Positions 10,363 to 21,859 of a stretch of 64,000 bases of DNA are shown in pieces. Under the pieces are notes generated by a model, which saw only the letters and a list, made by a program, of their open reading frames with translations, did not search any database and was not told where the DNA came from. The position numbers and the translations under genes were made by a program. How positions within the stretch are numbered: the stretch's first letter is position 1; each line of letters begins with the position of its first letter. Source of the stretch: Pezicula radicicola (Eukaryota > Ascomycota > Leotiomycetes > Helotiales > Dermateaceae); contig PDUO01000007.1 of NCBI GenBank assembly GCA_003008705.1, positions 774,123 through 838,122 on the forward strand, written 5' to 3'.

Positions 10363-12233
10363 ATGTCAACCTCGGCGGATCCCTTTGTCAATGGAAACGG
10401 CCATCATGACCATATTCTGCGACCTCGTCCTATCAACCCATCTGTTAAACGTGCCCTGAGTGAGGATGGCTTGTTACTTACGAACGGACATGTGAGGGAC
10501 TCTGATTCCGGCAGTACCGCTCAAACAAGGTATTTTGAACACCCCTACCTATACAACGTACAGTTCCTGAGCTAATTGCTTCAGTGGACGATCAACACCT
10601 GTGCCACAAGATGCCCCGCCGTCTGTCAAGTCCATAGCCTCTGCTCGGAAACAGCTTAAAGCAGAGCAACGGCGACGTATATTCCCTACGATCGACTATG
10701 CCTCGCGAGTATCCCACCTCGATCCAAACAGTGACTACCGAGACTTTCATGGGTTCTATGTGCTATTCTGGATTGCCTTAACCATCATGGCTATTACTAC
10801 GATACTGAGGAATATAAAGGACACCGGATACCCCATGAGAGTGGAAATATGGCAGCTTTTCACTGTAAAGGTATGGGAACTCGCTCTCGCTGATGGGTTG
10901 ATGGTAGCAACTACATCTGTCAGTCTGCCATTGCATAAACTATTCCGAAGTGATACTGGAAATATGCTGGGTCTGCGGTGGTTCAAAGGCGGCGTTGCAA
11001 TTCAAAGTATATACCAGACCATATGGTTTGGCTTTTGGGTTATGTAAGTCTGCTTGGACTTTCAGGATGGCATTTCACTAATCATTTTAAGTGTTCCTTT
11101 TGTCCGCGACTGGACATGGACTGCTCAGGTATATCTGACACTTCATACTCTAGTTCTGCTTATGAAGATGCACTCCTATGCATTCTACAATGGCCATCTC
11201 AGTGAAACTGAGCGAAGGCTCCGCGCTCTGGATAATCCAACCAATGCTTCAACGGCACCTGCATATCAATATCCCAGTGCTGGCCATAGTTTGCCATCTA
11301 AGGATCAGAAAGAGTCTAGTCAAAGTGACGAAGACGAGACCTTAGCACGCCTGCGCGAAGACCTTGCAATGGAACTTACGTCCCCAATGGGAGCAGTCAC
11401 ATATCCCAAAAATCTTACATGGTCCAACTACACAGATTACATATTCTGTCCAACGCTCTGCTATGAACTGGAATACCCTCGAACTTCTGGAGTTGTTTGG
11501 ACACAATTGGCCTACAAAGTCGTTGCTGTTTTTGGTGTTATCTTCCTCCTCACTATCACGTCCGAAGAGTTCATTCTTCCGGTACTGGCCGAATCTGCAA
11601 TTCGTCTGGAAACGGTCAGTTCTTTGTCGGAGACACTACTCATTCTAGCTGAGTCTATCTCGCAACTTCTGTGGCCTTTCATGATTACATTCCTTCTGGT
11701 ATTCCTAGTTATATTCGAGTATGTTCTCGGCGCCTTTGCCGAAATAACTTGTTTCGCGGTGAGTTAACCATATCTGAGCATGCTGGAAAATCTAACTAAT
11801 TGATATCCCCCAGGATCGCCACTTCTACTCTGACTGGTGGAACTCAACTGACTGGCTCGGGTTCTCGCGCGAATGGAACATTCCTGTTCACCACTTCTTC
11901 CGACGCCACGTCTATTCAGCATCAAGACCACACATTGGACGCCCAATGGCAACCTTGATCACCTTCCTCATCAGCGCCATTGGCCACGAAATAGTTATGG
12001 GCTGCATCACGAAGAAAGTTCGTGGATATGGCTTTGTGTGCCAAATGACCCAATTGCCAATCATCATGTTGCAAAGGACAAAATTTATGCAGGGCAAGAA
12101 AGTGTTCAACAACGTATGCTTCTGGTGCTCCATGATCCTTGGATTGAGTATGGTAAGTTGTTCCTGTAATAAATGCCCTTAAATTTCAAAACTGACAAAT
12201 TTGCAGATGTGCTCATTGTACGTTCTCTTTTAA
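10363..12233 (+). CDS. are2: Sterol O-acyltransferase (MBOAT family)
   Basis: This is an endoplasmic-reticulum enzyme of the ARE1/ARE2 (ACAT) group, which esterifies sterols with fatty acyl-CoA for lipid droplets. Five exons (10363-10529, 10585-11043, 11092-11758, 11814-12152, 12207-12233) give 552 residues; the last exon adds only nine codons including the stop. A hydrophilic N-terminus is followed by multiple membrane spans. Family signatures are FYSDWWNSTDW with the following PVHHFFRRHVY, and the catalytic-type His in SAIGHEIVMGC. An acidic, Ser-rich insert near residues 250-285 (SSQSDEDETLARLRED) lies in a loop. Whether it corresponds to yeast ARE1 or ARE2 cannot be decided here; moulds often carry one or two copies. 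Confidence 0.93.
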
Positions 12234-13063
12234 GCCAGCCATTCAAGATACCCCCTTGTAAAATACCATGTACCATGCTCTGTACAATAGAAAAAGCGCT
12301 TTGTAAACTAGTGTAGCAGTTTGTATACTATAATACCCACAAAAAATAGACTCGTTTCAAATAAAAAACCACGTCTCTCACTACATTTTGGTATGGGGTT
12401 CAAATTTAGACTTTAGCTCTTGAGAGAACAAATCCAATCAAACCATAGGAGCACAGCAGAAGTTGTCATCGCTAGATAGCACCGTGTATATACACACTAG
12501 CCAAGACACAAGACCTCTTAGCAATAATAGATGATGAATATAATCCTGTCTGTCCCAGTCTGAACCATAATTTTGAATCCTTCAATTTGGCATTATTTCA
12601 ATCGCTACAATGCGCTACAAGGTGACAAAATAATACCTATAGAAGAAATAGTATGAAGTGCCTGTTCTATGGAGTAATATGAATAGAATTTCCCGTGCTA
12701 AGCTACAACACTCTAAAGTGCGAAACACATATAAGTATGGCTGCTCTTAACCACAAGAGCTTCCTACAGAGGCATTCTTTATTATCCTATCATCCAACAA
12801 TTCATTTCCCATCTACCTACCTTCCCTAGTTCTCTTTACATATAAATTCAAACCCTACTATATATACGAGCATTATCAGCTTTCGGTCATGCCAGTTAGA
12901 AATCTGTAGGTAATAAGTAGGTATGATGTTGCCCTGTAATCCGAGCTACTTACTCTTGGCGTGGCTACTAGAAGTGCTGGATAGGTACTGGTAAGACCTG
13001 AAATAAAGATATATTTCTGATGGTCTTGATGAAATGGGATGGGAGAGGATGAGATGAGTAAAA

Positions 13064-13152
13064 GTGTGTCCTAACCCCGCGCTAGACTTGCAGGGGTCCT
13101 TCATATTATCAAAATATAAAGGACCCTTGTAAGTATTTCTAGGACGCTAATT
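13064..13152. repeat. Hairpin repeat, copy 1
   Basis: Flanks GTGTGTCCTAACCCC and GGACGCTAATT match copy 2 at 13403-13500. The centre pairs GGGTCCTT with AAGGACCC around a small AT-rich loop. There is no coding potential. Confidence 0.55.
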
Positions 13153-13402
13153 TTGGTGATTAGTAAAAGTGTAAGATGGTGGAATTAGTTAAATAGATTC
13201 ATCATTTAATTAGTTGGGTTCTGATATGTGTACGATGCTAAAATTGATATTTAAATAATGCTAGGTGAGTTCTGCTTGTATTTTTTAATTTGAGTACTCA
13301 GTTGATTTACATACCTAACAGGACGGGAAGCTTAAAGCGCTACAAGATGTGTCAAATATCAATTGTAGCATTGTACACGTATCAGGACCCAATTAGTTAA
13401 TA

Positions 13403-13500
13403 GTGTGGCCTAATCCCACACGAGAAGCGTTTGCAGGGGGACGTACAGTACACATTTGCAAAATGTATACGTCTCCCTCCAGGGATTCCATAACGCTAAT
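13403..13500. repeat. Hairpin repeat, copy 2
   Basis: Flanks GTGTGGCCTAATCCC and AACGCTAATT match copy 1. The central stem has a different sequence (GGGGGACGTA facing TACGTCTCCC) but still pairs. Confidence 0.55.
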
Positions 13501-14263
13501 TGTCGCTAGAACCGAGTGGATATTAGATCTCTTCAAAAATATACTGTTATATGCTTCTTTCATCATAGAGTGTTGGTTGGAATGGGTCTTAGGCTTCTTG
13601 TCGTTGTCAAGTTCAAGTTCGATAGAAATAGGAATAATAGCAGATCTCGCTTAATTTCCACCACCCCTATTCATAAGTGTCAAGTTGTGATTTCATTTCT
13701 TTGTTTGATGAGTTATGAACACTAGTTGAAAGAATGAAGGGGGTTTTGAGAACTATGGTGATATTCTGGAGATATTTGGCTTTGTAAGTAGGTAGTAATA
13801 TTGAGATGATGAGATGCTCCTCAATGATGCTAGAATTCACCTTGACATGTAGTTTCTGAATTCCAGAATCTGCACGGTTACTTAATGGACAATACAATCA
13901 ATGTGTGTGCATGCAAAGCTTTTTCTGACCGGTTCTAGGCTCGTTAGTTTGGGGATGCTCGAGGAAGCTTTGTTTGTGCTTTAAGTTCCATCTTCCTTTG
14001 TTCAATTCCCCGAAAGAAATCTCACAAATTGCAAGAGCCATTGTCTTCGCTTATCTATTCCATATCTTCATTGTCTCTCCATTTTCCGTCAGTAACTAAA
14101 TTTCTCGCATGACTTGAAGAAGTTTCCCTAAAAATCAACAATAGGAAAGACAACAGGAGAAGAATTCGCTTACCGAGGGTATTCAATCAACTCAAAGCTC
14201 CTATTGTACAATATTAAAAATAGATAATAAGATCAACTACTCGTGAAGATACCTATAATATAT

Positions 14264-14308
14264 TTCTCTCCTCCTTTTCCTTTCTATCTTTCCTTCTTTT
14301 TCTCTTTC
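14264..14308 (+). promoter_or_regulatory. Pyrimidine-rich tract upstream of AT-hook gene
   Basis: About 45 bases are almost entirely C and T on the coding strand, about 375-415 bases before the ATG. CT tracts of this kind are common in fungal promoters near transcription starts. The role is inferred from position and composition only. Confidence 0.35.
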
Positions 14309-14679
14309 GACCACGATTCGAATTTCTTCAAAACTGTCTGTTTGTTACTTTCGACACTTTTTCGTCTAGTTCTTTCTGTCCTGACAGTTACTTACTTGCC
14401 TTTTTACCTCTGTCTTCGTCAAACGGCTCTTAAAAATTCGTAATTAACTGTTTGAAATCCACGCTCTTCCATCCGCCCTCTTCTCGCCATACCGATACTC
14501 TTTTGTGGGTTAAGCGTTCAGCTCTCACTACCTTCACCACCATCATCAACATCACCGTCTCTTGACCCAACACTTACAAACACTTACTTTCCGCTCCTTC
14601 ATATCAGAGAATCGCCTCCAGCTTCTGATCCGAAAACCAGCTCACAGCATCACGACCTCGCAGCCTCACAACATCAAAA

Positions 14680-15877
14680 ATGTCCTCATCATCTCGTTCC
14701 TCCTCTCCTCTCTCCGTTCTCTCTCGCTCTCCATCTCCTCCTCCTGGTTGGGCTGATTTCCTCGCCACCGATACTATTACTATTGCTGTTCCGGTCAAGA
14801 GAGGTCCTGGACGACCGAGAAAGGTTGTTGTAAGTGTTGTTTTGATCTATTTTTCGTCTTACTTGGAGTAACGATGGGATTTATAGGTTGGCGCTAATTC
14901 TTCGTCTGTTGTTGCAACGCCATCTGTTCCAGTAAGTTGTCTTGTCATTAGGTCTTGAATTATTAAACTAATTTGATAGCCACATGACAAGAAAGGAAAG
15001 GGTTGCACTGCTGCCGTTGCCGAATCAGTTACTTCTCAGCGTCGTTCAAACAGAACTACAAAGTTGAAGAAGGAAGAGCTAGAGCTGGTTCGTGTTGTTG
15101 CTCCTGCTGTAAGTCTCAAAAGTCCTCCAAATTGAGTAGCTGGAACTAACTCAGTGATTTATAGGCCTGTGGAAAGAGAAAGAGAGGCAGTGATGACCTT
15201 TCTCAAGATGAAGAAGAAGTCTCAATAGCCAAACGCACCAAAGGTGTTAAGGAGCCGGACCTTGTAATCGCCGCTCCAGCTCAAGAACTACCTACTGCTT
15301 CTGTTGTAAGTTTCTCTTCTCTTAAACTTGCACTCTAGAAACTAAACCAAGAATACAGGCTGCTCAGAAGAGAAAGAGAGGAAGTAATGGCTCTGCTCAA
15401 GAGAACGATTTTGGCCTCGCCTCAAAGCGCATCAAGGTTACCTCTGAGCAAAACCAAATTCTTGCCAGAGCACAGCGCCGTAGAAAGCGACTTACCCAAG
15501 AAGAATTGGATGCAGAGGAAGATATAGCCTTCTACAAGTCTAAATCCACTATCCTGCAGAACCCAGATCCAGCTCGCGCTGGGACAGAACCAGACTTACC
15601 TTCGTATGGTCGAATTGGAACCTCTCCTCCTAACCGTGGAGGAAGCTTGACTCCTGAACCAATGCCTCCACTTATTTCAGATCTCGGTTTCGTCGTGGGC
15701 TCTGCGTCTGCTTCACAAAAGCGGCTGAATTTAAGCAAGAATATTTTGAAGTGGGATGGGGATGTCTGGAATGGGGAGCAACAACATTGGAGCCAGCAAC
15801 GTGTGCATAAGGAAAGTGGCATATTATATGCCGGGGGAGCTGCCAAAGGCAAGCATCCTCCTATTAATATGAAGTAG
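14680..15877 (+). CDS. AT-hook nuclear protein with a duplicated exon
   Basis: Five exons (14680-14829, 14887-14931, 14980-15108, 15165-15305, 15359-15877) give 327 residues. All four introns sit between codons (phase 0) and all start GTAAGT. Residues 1-30 are Ser/Pro-rich; a GPGRPRK core near residue 45 is a classic AT-hook, which binds the minor groove of AT-rich DNA. Exons 4 and 5 begin with similar coding units (KRKRGSDD and KRKRGSNG, later AKRTKGV and SKRIKVT), so one exon looks like a duplicate of the other. These basic runs also serve as likely nuclear signals. The C-terminal part (NLSKNILKWDGDVWN) resembles nothing I can name. It is likely a chromatin-associated protein. Confidence 0.75.
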
Positions 15878-16914
15878 GGTGGGAATGGAGCTCGGGAATG
15901 GAATTGGGTGTTTTGAATTGGGATGAGATTCTTTGGTTTTTGTTGTCAATATTTTCATTATTGACAAGAAAGATATTCTGAAATGGAAACCTGCGGGCGG
16001 GTACTTCCCTCAGTTGCTTTTGCTTTTTGCTTTTCTTATGGATGCATTTGTCGGACGCTCAGTTACGCCACATCTCTGCTCAAGCAAGATCTCCTCTCCT
16101 ACTTGCATCCCTTACGAGTGCATTTGTGTGGACGCTCTGTTGAACCACATGTGGAAGGCACCACTAGATAGCAGTTCTCACCATAGCATAGCTAGTTACG
16201 AACCATGGATTTCTAGAAGCATCAAAGCAACACCACATCTCTTCTAATGCTGAGCAAGATCCTATCTTGTCTGAAAGACTCTTAGGAATATACACCAATA
16301 CCAACAGCACCTCTTCCGACATACTTGATATCTTGACTCTCAAGAAATTTGGCTGCACAATAGTGATGAAAACTGTGCTCAATATTGTATGTGGGAAGAT
16401 ATTGTGGCTCCGGCTTGGCTTTGCGTATGCATACTAACTTGAGCACAACGTGGTTAGGTACGAATGAGGACCGCAAGAGCATAATCCTTGGACACACATC
16501 AATATTTTCCAAGAAACAGAATTGAATTTAGTGATTCTTGACTTCTCAATTAACAATAAGCAACCGTATCAGGCACTTGGACTCCAAGACTGGACGACGT
16601 ACTGACCTATGTGACACCTTTGATTCGCCGAGTCACTGGATTCGGGTTTTTGGCTGTAAGATAAGTTTTCAACAGTTCACGTCCACTTGGCTTTGAATCC
16701 ATCATCTTCATTTGCATGTATACTTGACATTGCAGCTTGTGATTCGTGATGGAGCTGGGGATGAACAGATGTTTGAGGTTTGCGCCAAGACATCACGTGT
16801 CGTAAACCTTAAAGTCGAATCGCGGTCGGTCGCGTCCCATCGAACGCGTCTCGCGAAATATTCCGAGCATTGTCTTCAACATCCTCGAAATTGAAATCTA
16901 CATAAGACGCCGCC
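15878..16914. other. Spacer, one weak frame only
   Basis: A minus-strand frame near 16282-16512 ends in a sensible-looking run (KYVGRGAVGIGVYS), but it has no ATG and no recognisable relatives, so I do not call a gene. The right end holds the primase promoter. Confidence 0.4.
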
Positions 16915-18621
16915 ATGATTAGACAGGAATTCTCGAGGATCGACCCGAAGAGGCGAACAGTTGTCGATTATCGAAAGAAACAATTTGCCACTCCAGCCTA
17001 CAAAGAAGTAGCATACCCTACGAGATTAAACTTCTATGTGACACCTCCCACGGCCGACATCACACTCGAACAGTTCGAACAATGGGCAATTGATCGCCTG
17101 CGAGGTATGGGGAATTTGAAATCCTGCCAATAGTCAAACTAACATGGATTTGCAGTTCTCGCGGAACTCGAAGCCTGCTCTGTACGAAACAAGACTCCGG
17201 CAGAGACAGCAGCGCACATGAAGCCCCTTCTCGACAAGTACCTACCTCTCTCCTCCACCTCCTCTAACTCCGGTGCACTGCAAAGCGAACGCCAGAAAGA
17301 TCACTACAGTCATTTCATTCTTCGTCTTGCATTTGCCTCGACGGAGGACTTGCGTCGTAGATTCTCCCGCGCTGAGACCCAGCTTTTCAGGTTAAGGTTT
17401 CAGGCTGATGATGTGAGGGAGCGCCAGACGTTTGTGGAGAGTCTGAATTTGGACTGGGAGACAGTTGGAGATGAAGAGAAGAGACAGTACGGCTCGGAGC
17501 TCGTGGCTGCAGGTGGTGGATACCTGAAGAGGCTAGAGGACGAGAGTTGGTTTAAGGTTGATTGGGAGAGAGTACCTGAGTTGGTGGAGAGCAGGAGGGT
17601 ATTCTTGAAAGCAGGGAAGGCCTATGTTCCTGGAAGAGAGCAGCTTTCAATGGTCGTGGCAGAATTCACAACCCGGCTAGAGAAAGCCCTCGAGGTATGT
17701 TTCTTCTATGGTGTTGACTTCAACGGGGACGAATCGCTAATATTCTTTGATAGCTCACATCTCGAGCCCTGCCTCGCCTTGATGAAGACGATCGCTTAAG
17801 TCCAATCCTCGCCCATCTTTCTCAGAACTTTACGACCCCAGACGCCCAGTACTCCAACTCCGACCTGCCAGATGCTGATATCTCTGCCCGAAATATTGAC
17901 ACCCTCTCCTCCTCTTTCCCACTATGCATGCAAAATCTACACCGCTCTCTTCGGCGTGATGCACATCTCAAGCACTTCGGACGTCTTCAATATGGTCTCT
18001 TCCTCAAAGGCATTGGTCTCAGCCTGGACGAATCCTTAATCTTCTGGCGATCATCCTTCAACAAGATTACAGACGACGTTTTCAATAAGGAATACAGATA
18101 CAACGTGCGGCATTCTTATGGAGATGTTGGAGGTGATAGCAATAGGAGAGGCAATGGCTATACGCCGTTTTCGTGTCAGAAGATTCTTACAGAACGACCT
18201 CCCGGACCAGGAGACTCTCACGGTTGCCCATACCGACATTTCAGCGTAGAGAATCTCACGAACTTGTTGCAAGCGGTTGGGGTCAAAGACCAATCAGTTT
18301 TACAGGGTGTGAAGGAGGACAAAGAAAAACAGAAGTTCCACCTTGCTTGTAATCGGTATGCTTCGTTTCACTCTTTCCTTGACCTATACTGACATAGATT
18401 GCAGGGTCTTCGAATACGCACACAAGCAAGAGATTAAGAGAGTTCGAGATAATGGGACTTGGGGTGCCGCGCAGCTTGAGACTATCGTACATCCAAACGA
18501 ATATTTCAAACGCAGCTACTTGCTGAAGAATCTAGATAAGAACGTGCCACCAGCTGGCACTGAAGAGCCTGCTGCGCCTGTTCCAAGGAGTGGGGATGGT
18601 GTTGTGAAGATGGAGGAATAG
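16915..18621 (+). CDS. pri2: DNA primase large subunit (iron-sulfur)
   Basis: This is the large regulatory subunit of eukaryotic primase, which works with the small subunit and DNA polymerase alpha to start RNA primers. Exons 16915-17104, 17156-17694, 17754-18355 and 18405-18621 give 515 residues. The N-terminal domain starts YPTRLNFYVTPP and includes YSHFILRLAFA, a conserved pattern. Four cysteines expected to hold the 4Fe-4S cluster are visible in FPLCMQNLH, FSCQKIL, HGCPYRHF and HLACNR, the last spanning the final intron. HFGRLQYGLFLKGIGLS is the signature between the first and second cysteines. The C-terminal 40 residues are Pro/Glu-rich and probably disordered. The gene is intact. Confidence 0.96.
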
Positions 18622-19937
18622 GGGTAAGGGAGGTTTCTTCATTTATGGTGTACATGGCGTTCTGGCATTGATTGGGTTAAAGGATGGACTTGGATGGAAT
18701 GGCACTCAATGTAGATATGTATCACGAGGATGAGCATTAAGTAATGAAAGAAAATCGTATACCCCAGACCTGAACTTCGACTTAGTGGTTAAGGTTAGCC
18801 TGTGACTTTTAAGTCAATGATTACACTTACTTCATTCCTGTCTTATATGGTGACATTTATTTCATCCGTTGCTAATGTTAAATGTATTACCACTGTTCTA
18901 ATGCTCATAATATACTGTAGCAAAGAAGACATAGGACTTAGGATTCATAGTAACAAGGACAATCCATGAATAGGTCTAACTACTGCGGGACATGAGAATA
19001 GGAGCTTTCTTAACACATATCTTTAAGTAAAAGCTGGTCAGCGCCAGGAGAAACCAAACAATTCCGTTGCAGTATACTTATCTGGGGATACAATCAAGAC
19101 AGGGATTACTATCCTGAATTACCAATGGTAGAACTGGCACTATTATTAGGTGGAAATATTTCTTAGTATAGCGTCTGAAGACTTTCTACACATATTAGAA
19201 AAGACAAATAAGTAAAGCCTTAGTTTTCTATTAAGTAAGTTACTGAGTAACTTACTATGGTGAGTAGCTTTTTATATTATTGCTGTTGTTAACTTTATTT
19301 TAGTTGTTAGAGTTTTGGAAGAGAGTTAATATTGAATAAAGCAAGGCATTCTTCTATTTGGTTGGTAACTTCTTGATGTGGATCCTTCGAATTGTATGAC
19401 ATAGTCTTTTGATGTTCTTGATTGGGATCTCTGCTGTTTCTTGGAAAGCAGTATTGGCAAATCTTGGGGTAAATCTGGAAGTTTTGAAAGAAGTTGGTAC
19501 TGTAGGCTTTCTATTCAAGTTTACTTGGTTGGCGGGCGTGCTTGTTAAAGAGTCACATGTGATTTTGAAAAAATCTTTAGGGAGGTAAATATACTGGGCA
19601 ATGGCCATCAAGAGAGGTGAGGTGAAAGGATGAAGCATAGGTGTAGCAGATAGCTAATGCTTTACTAGTAGGTGATTACAGTGTTTTGTCCAAAATAGGC
19701 AATTCGTGATATACTTCTGCTTTGGCAATCTTTCCATTCCTATTTAGCTTTTGCCCTTGCTCTACCCAATCCCCACCTCGATCGAACAACCACAGACTTC
19801 AGAATGCAGCAAAAACACAGCAGTATAATTGCAAACGCCGCATAACCCAACCTGACATTGTAGCGTACAACAGCGCACAACAGCATACAAAGATCCCATC
19901 CCAAATCTCACATCATACCATAAAGCATCAACCAATC
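18622..19937. other. AT-rich spacer, no gene seen
   Basis: It holds the 3' ends of two convergent genes and short AT-rich frames without coding character. Confidence 0.5.
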
Positions 19938-20303
19938 TCACATCAACCCAATAGTAACATCACCCTTAACCCTTGCATAAAGATCAACCTCAACCTCAAG
20001 ATCCAACTCAATCTTAATCTTCAAAGCAGAAGCACCAGCCTCCTTCGAAACAGGACGATCCTTTATCCTCGACTCACGAATAGCATGTCTTCTTCCAGTC
20101 TCATCGAAAGTTCGATAATGTGGTTGTGCTTGTCCTTGTACTTGTTGGTTTTGGGCTTGTTGTTGTTGTTGTACTTGTTGTAGTTGCTGTGCTTGCAGTT
20201 TTTGTTGCATCACTGCTGTTTCTTGTTGACTGTCTCCAGTGTCGTCTTCTACTTCTGAGTCTACATATTGCGCATCTGCGTATTGGGGGCTGTTGTCTCC
20301 CAT
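19938..20303 (-). CDS. Small conserved fungal protein, Gln-rich
   Basis: A single coding exon of 121 residues. The N-terminus is acidic (SEVEDDTGDSQQE), followed by a Gln-rich stretch (about residues 35-60), a basic patch (GRRHAIRESRIKDRP) and a conserved-looking end (ALKIKIELDLEVEVDLYARV, then KGDVTIGLM) that alternates hydrophobic and charged residues like a beta sheet. I recall this terminal motif from many filamentous-fungal hypothetical proteins, but no function is known to me. A probable 77-bp intron in the 5' leader (20395-20319, GTATGT donor, TAG acceptor) ends 15 bases before the ATG. Confidence 0.7.
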   Translation of the reverse strand: MGDNSPQYADAQYVDSEVEDDTGDSQQETAVMQQKLQAQQLQQVQQQQQAQNQQVQGQAQPHYRTFDETGRRHAIRESRIKDRPVSKEAGASALKIKIELDLEVEVDLYARVKGDVTIGLM

Positions 20304-21477
20304 TTGATCTTTTTCGTTCTATGCAAGAAATATTGGTCAGTAACCTTCATTTACTAATATTGATACAAGAAAGTAAAATAGTATTGAGTACATACCAGTT
20401 GTCCTTGAGAATCGAGTACTCAGTATACGAAAAACGAATCAAAATTTGAGGCAGCGAGGTGAGGGACCTTGAGTGAGCCGGGGGGAAAGAGGAATGGGTT
20501 GAAGAGAATCTTATAAGAAGGTCGTGAAGAGTAGAAGAAAAAGGAGGAGGGATACCTATACCTACTTATGTCTGATGACGAGCTTTTCCAGGTTTACTGT
20601 CTGGTGCGTCTGCGCCTGAGTAGAATGCAAAAGCAGGTATTTTTTGCGTTACCTCAGACAAGGTAGGGGTGGATCGGTGATTATACTTTCGTAAAACGTG
20701 AGAGAGGCAAGCTCGTACTTCAGTGAAGACTGAAATTTGGTACTTACAATAACAGTTCTCTATTACTATACCTATAATCCCTAGATCAAATAATAGGGAG
20801 AATATCATACTCATGCTTCTAAACTTTTGATCAACACTTTTGGACTCTTTCTTCTACTGTTTATACACTGAAACGAACTTGAATAGCTCTCTCTGTACTG
20901 TACTCATCTCATCTTCACCGCTGAGCGTCAGGGAGGGGTTCGTCCCCGCGTTTATTGCGTTGCGTCATAGGTAAGCACTGAAAACCGGGTAACAACGAGT
21001 CTAGACTCTAGGAGGCGATTGGTCGAACATGTCGATCTCCAGGGGCACGCGAGGCCTATGGAGAAGAAGCAAAAACACTAAGACGAACATGACATCTCTT
21101 GTATGAGGTCATCCAATCTTTGCATACGAAGTAGTTGATGTGATTTTAAAGTTGATTTTTTTTATGGAACTCTTTGCATGGTTGCTGGAATAATGGAAGA
21201 GATTATTGTCGTGCTTTGTTTTGATGTTCTACCTTTGCGCTGGGCTTGTGATCAACCGGAAGCGAGCCCCCTATTTTTAACGAGGTCGTCAGGGGTTAGC
21301 TGTTCTAAAGCTTTTGAAGGGGTACTACCAGCATACCAGCATTACCCTATTTTCCGTATAATTGCTTAATTACAAGAGCATTTTACAAGTATCTTTGCTT
21401 TAGTAGACTTATGAGATCCTATATAAGTAGTGTAGCTGTACTAGTAGATTAAGCTGTGGCTACTAAATCAAAGACTA
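20304..21477. other. Spacer with promoter and leader intron
   Basis: It carries the 5' leader and promoter of the small Gln-rich gene. No other gene seen. Confidence 0.5.
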
Positions 21478-21631
21478 CCGTACGGATTGGCTTATAAAAG
21501 ATTATTTGAAGTAGCTATTTAATCGGAGATAAGAGGTGGGCTTGAGTATTTCACTTGATTTAGTGCCTCACTTGACCTAGATAGCTCAGTTGCCCTGATC
21601 AAAATGAACTCTTATAAACCAATTCGTACGG
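21478..21631. mobile_element. MITE, best copy of family C
   Basis: The ends read CCGTACGGATTGGCTTATAA and, on the other strand, CCGTACGAATTGGTTTATAA. The internal 90 bases contain GAGTATTTCACTTGATTTAG. The 154-bp element has no open frame. A second copy in the opposite orientation lies at 27833-27967 and a relic at 1025-1150. Confidence 0.65.
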
Positions 21632-21859
21632 GATGTGAGATGTTTGATAAGATGTACGTGTTGGTTACAAGAGTTAAGCTTATAATCTCTATAAAACTTA
21701 AGTCAGTTAATTGAAATCAATGCTACAAGAAAGTTACACTCGTCTCGAATTCGCAAATCTATAACTTTCTAATGGATGGGTATGTTATAGGGGCTCGAAA
21801 AAGAACATTGACAGCCGTAGGACATTAAATTGAGTAGCTTTCCACACATAAATGAAACC

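Larger units (their letters stand above)
12234..14679. other. Long AT-rich spacer with two hairpin repeats
   Basis: No gene was recognised in 2.4 kb. Apart from the two related hairpin elements listed separately, a 23-base string at 13368-13390 recurs at 28662-28684. The last 450 bases are the promoter and leader of the AT-hook gene. Confidence 0.5.

Noticed and set aside
16282..16512. Minus-strand frame ending KYVGRGAVGIGVYS
   Set aside because: No ATG, no splice partners and no recognisable relatives.
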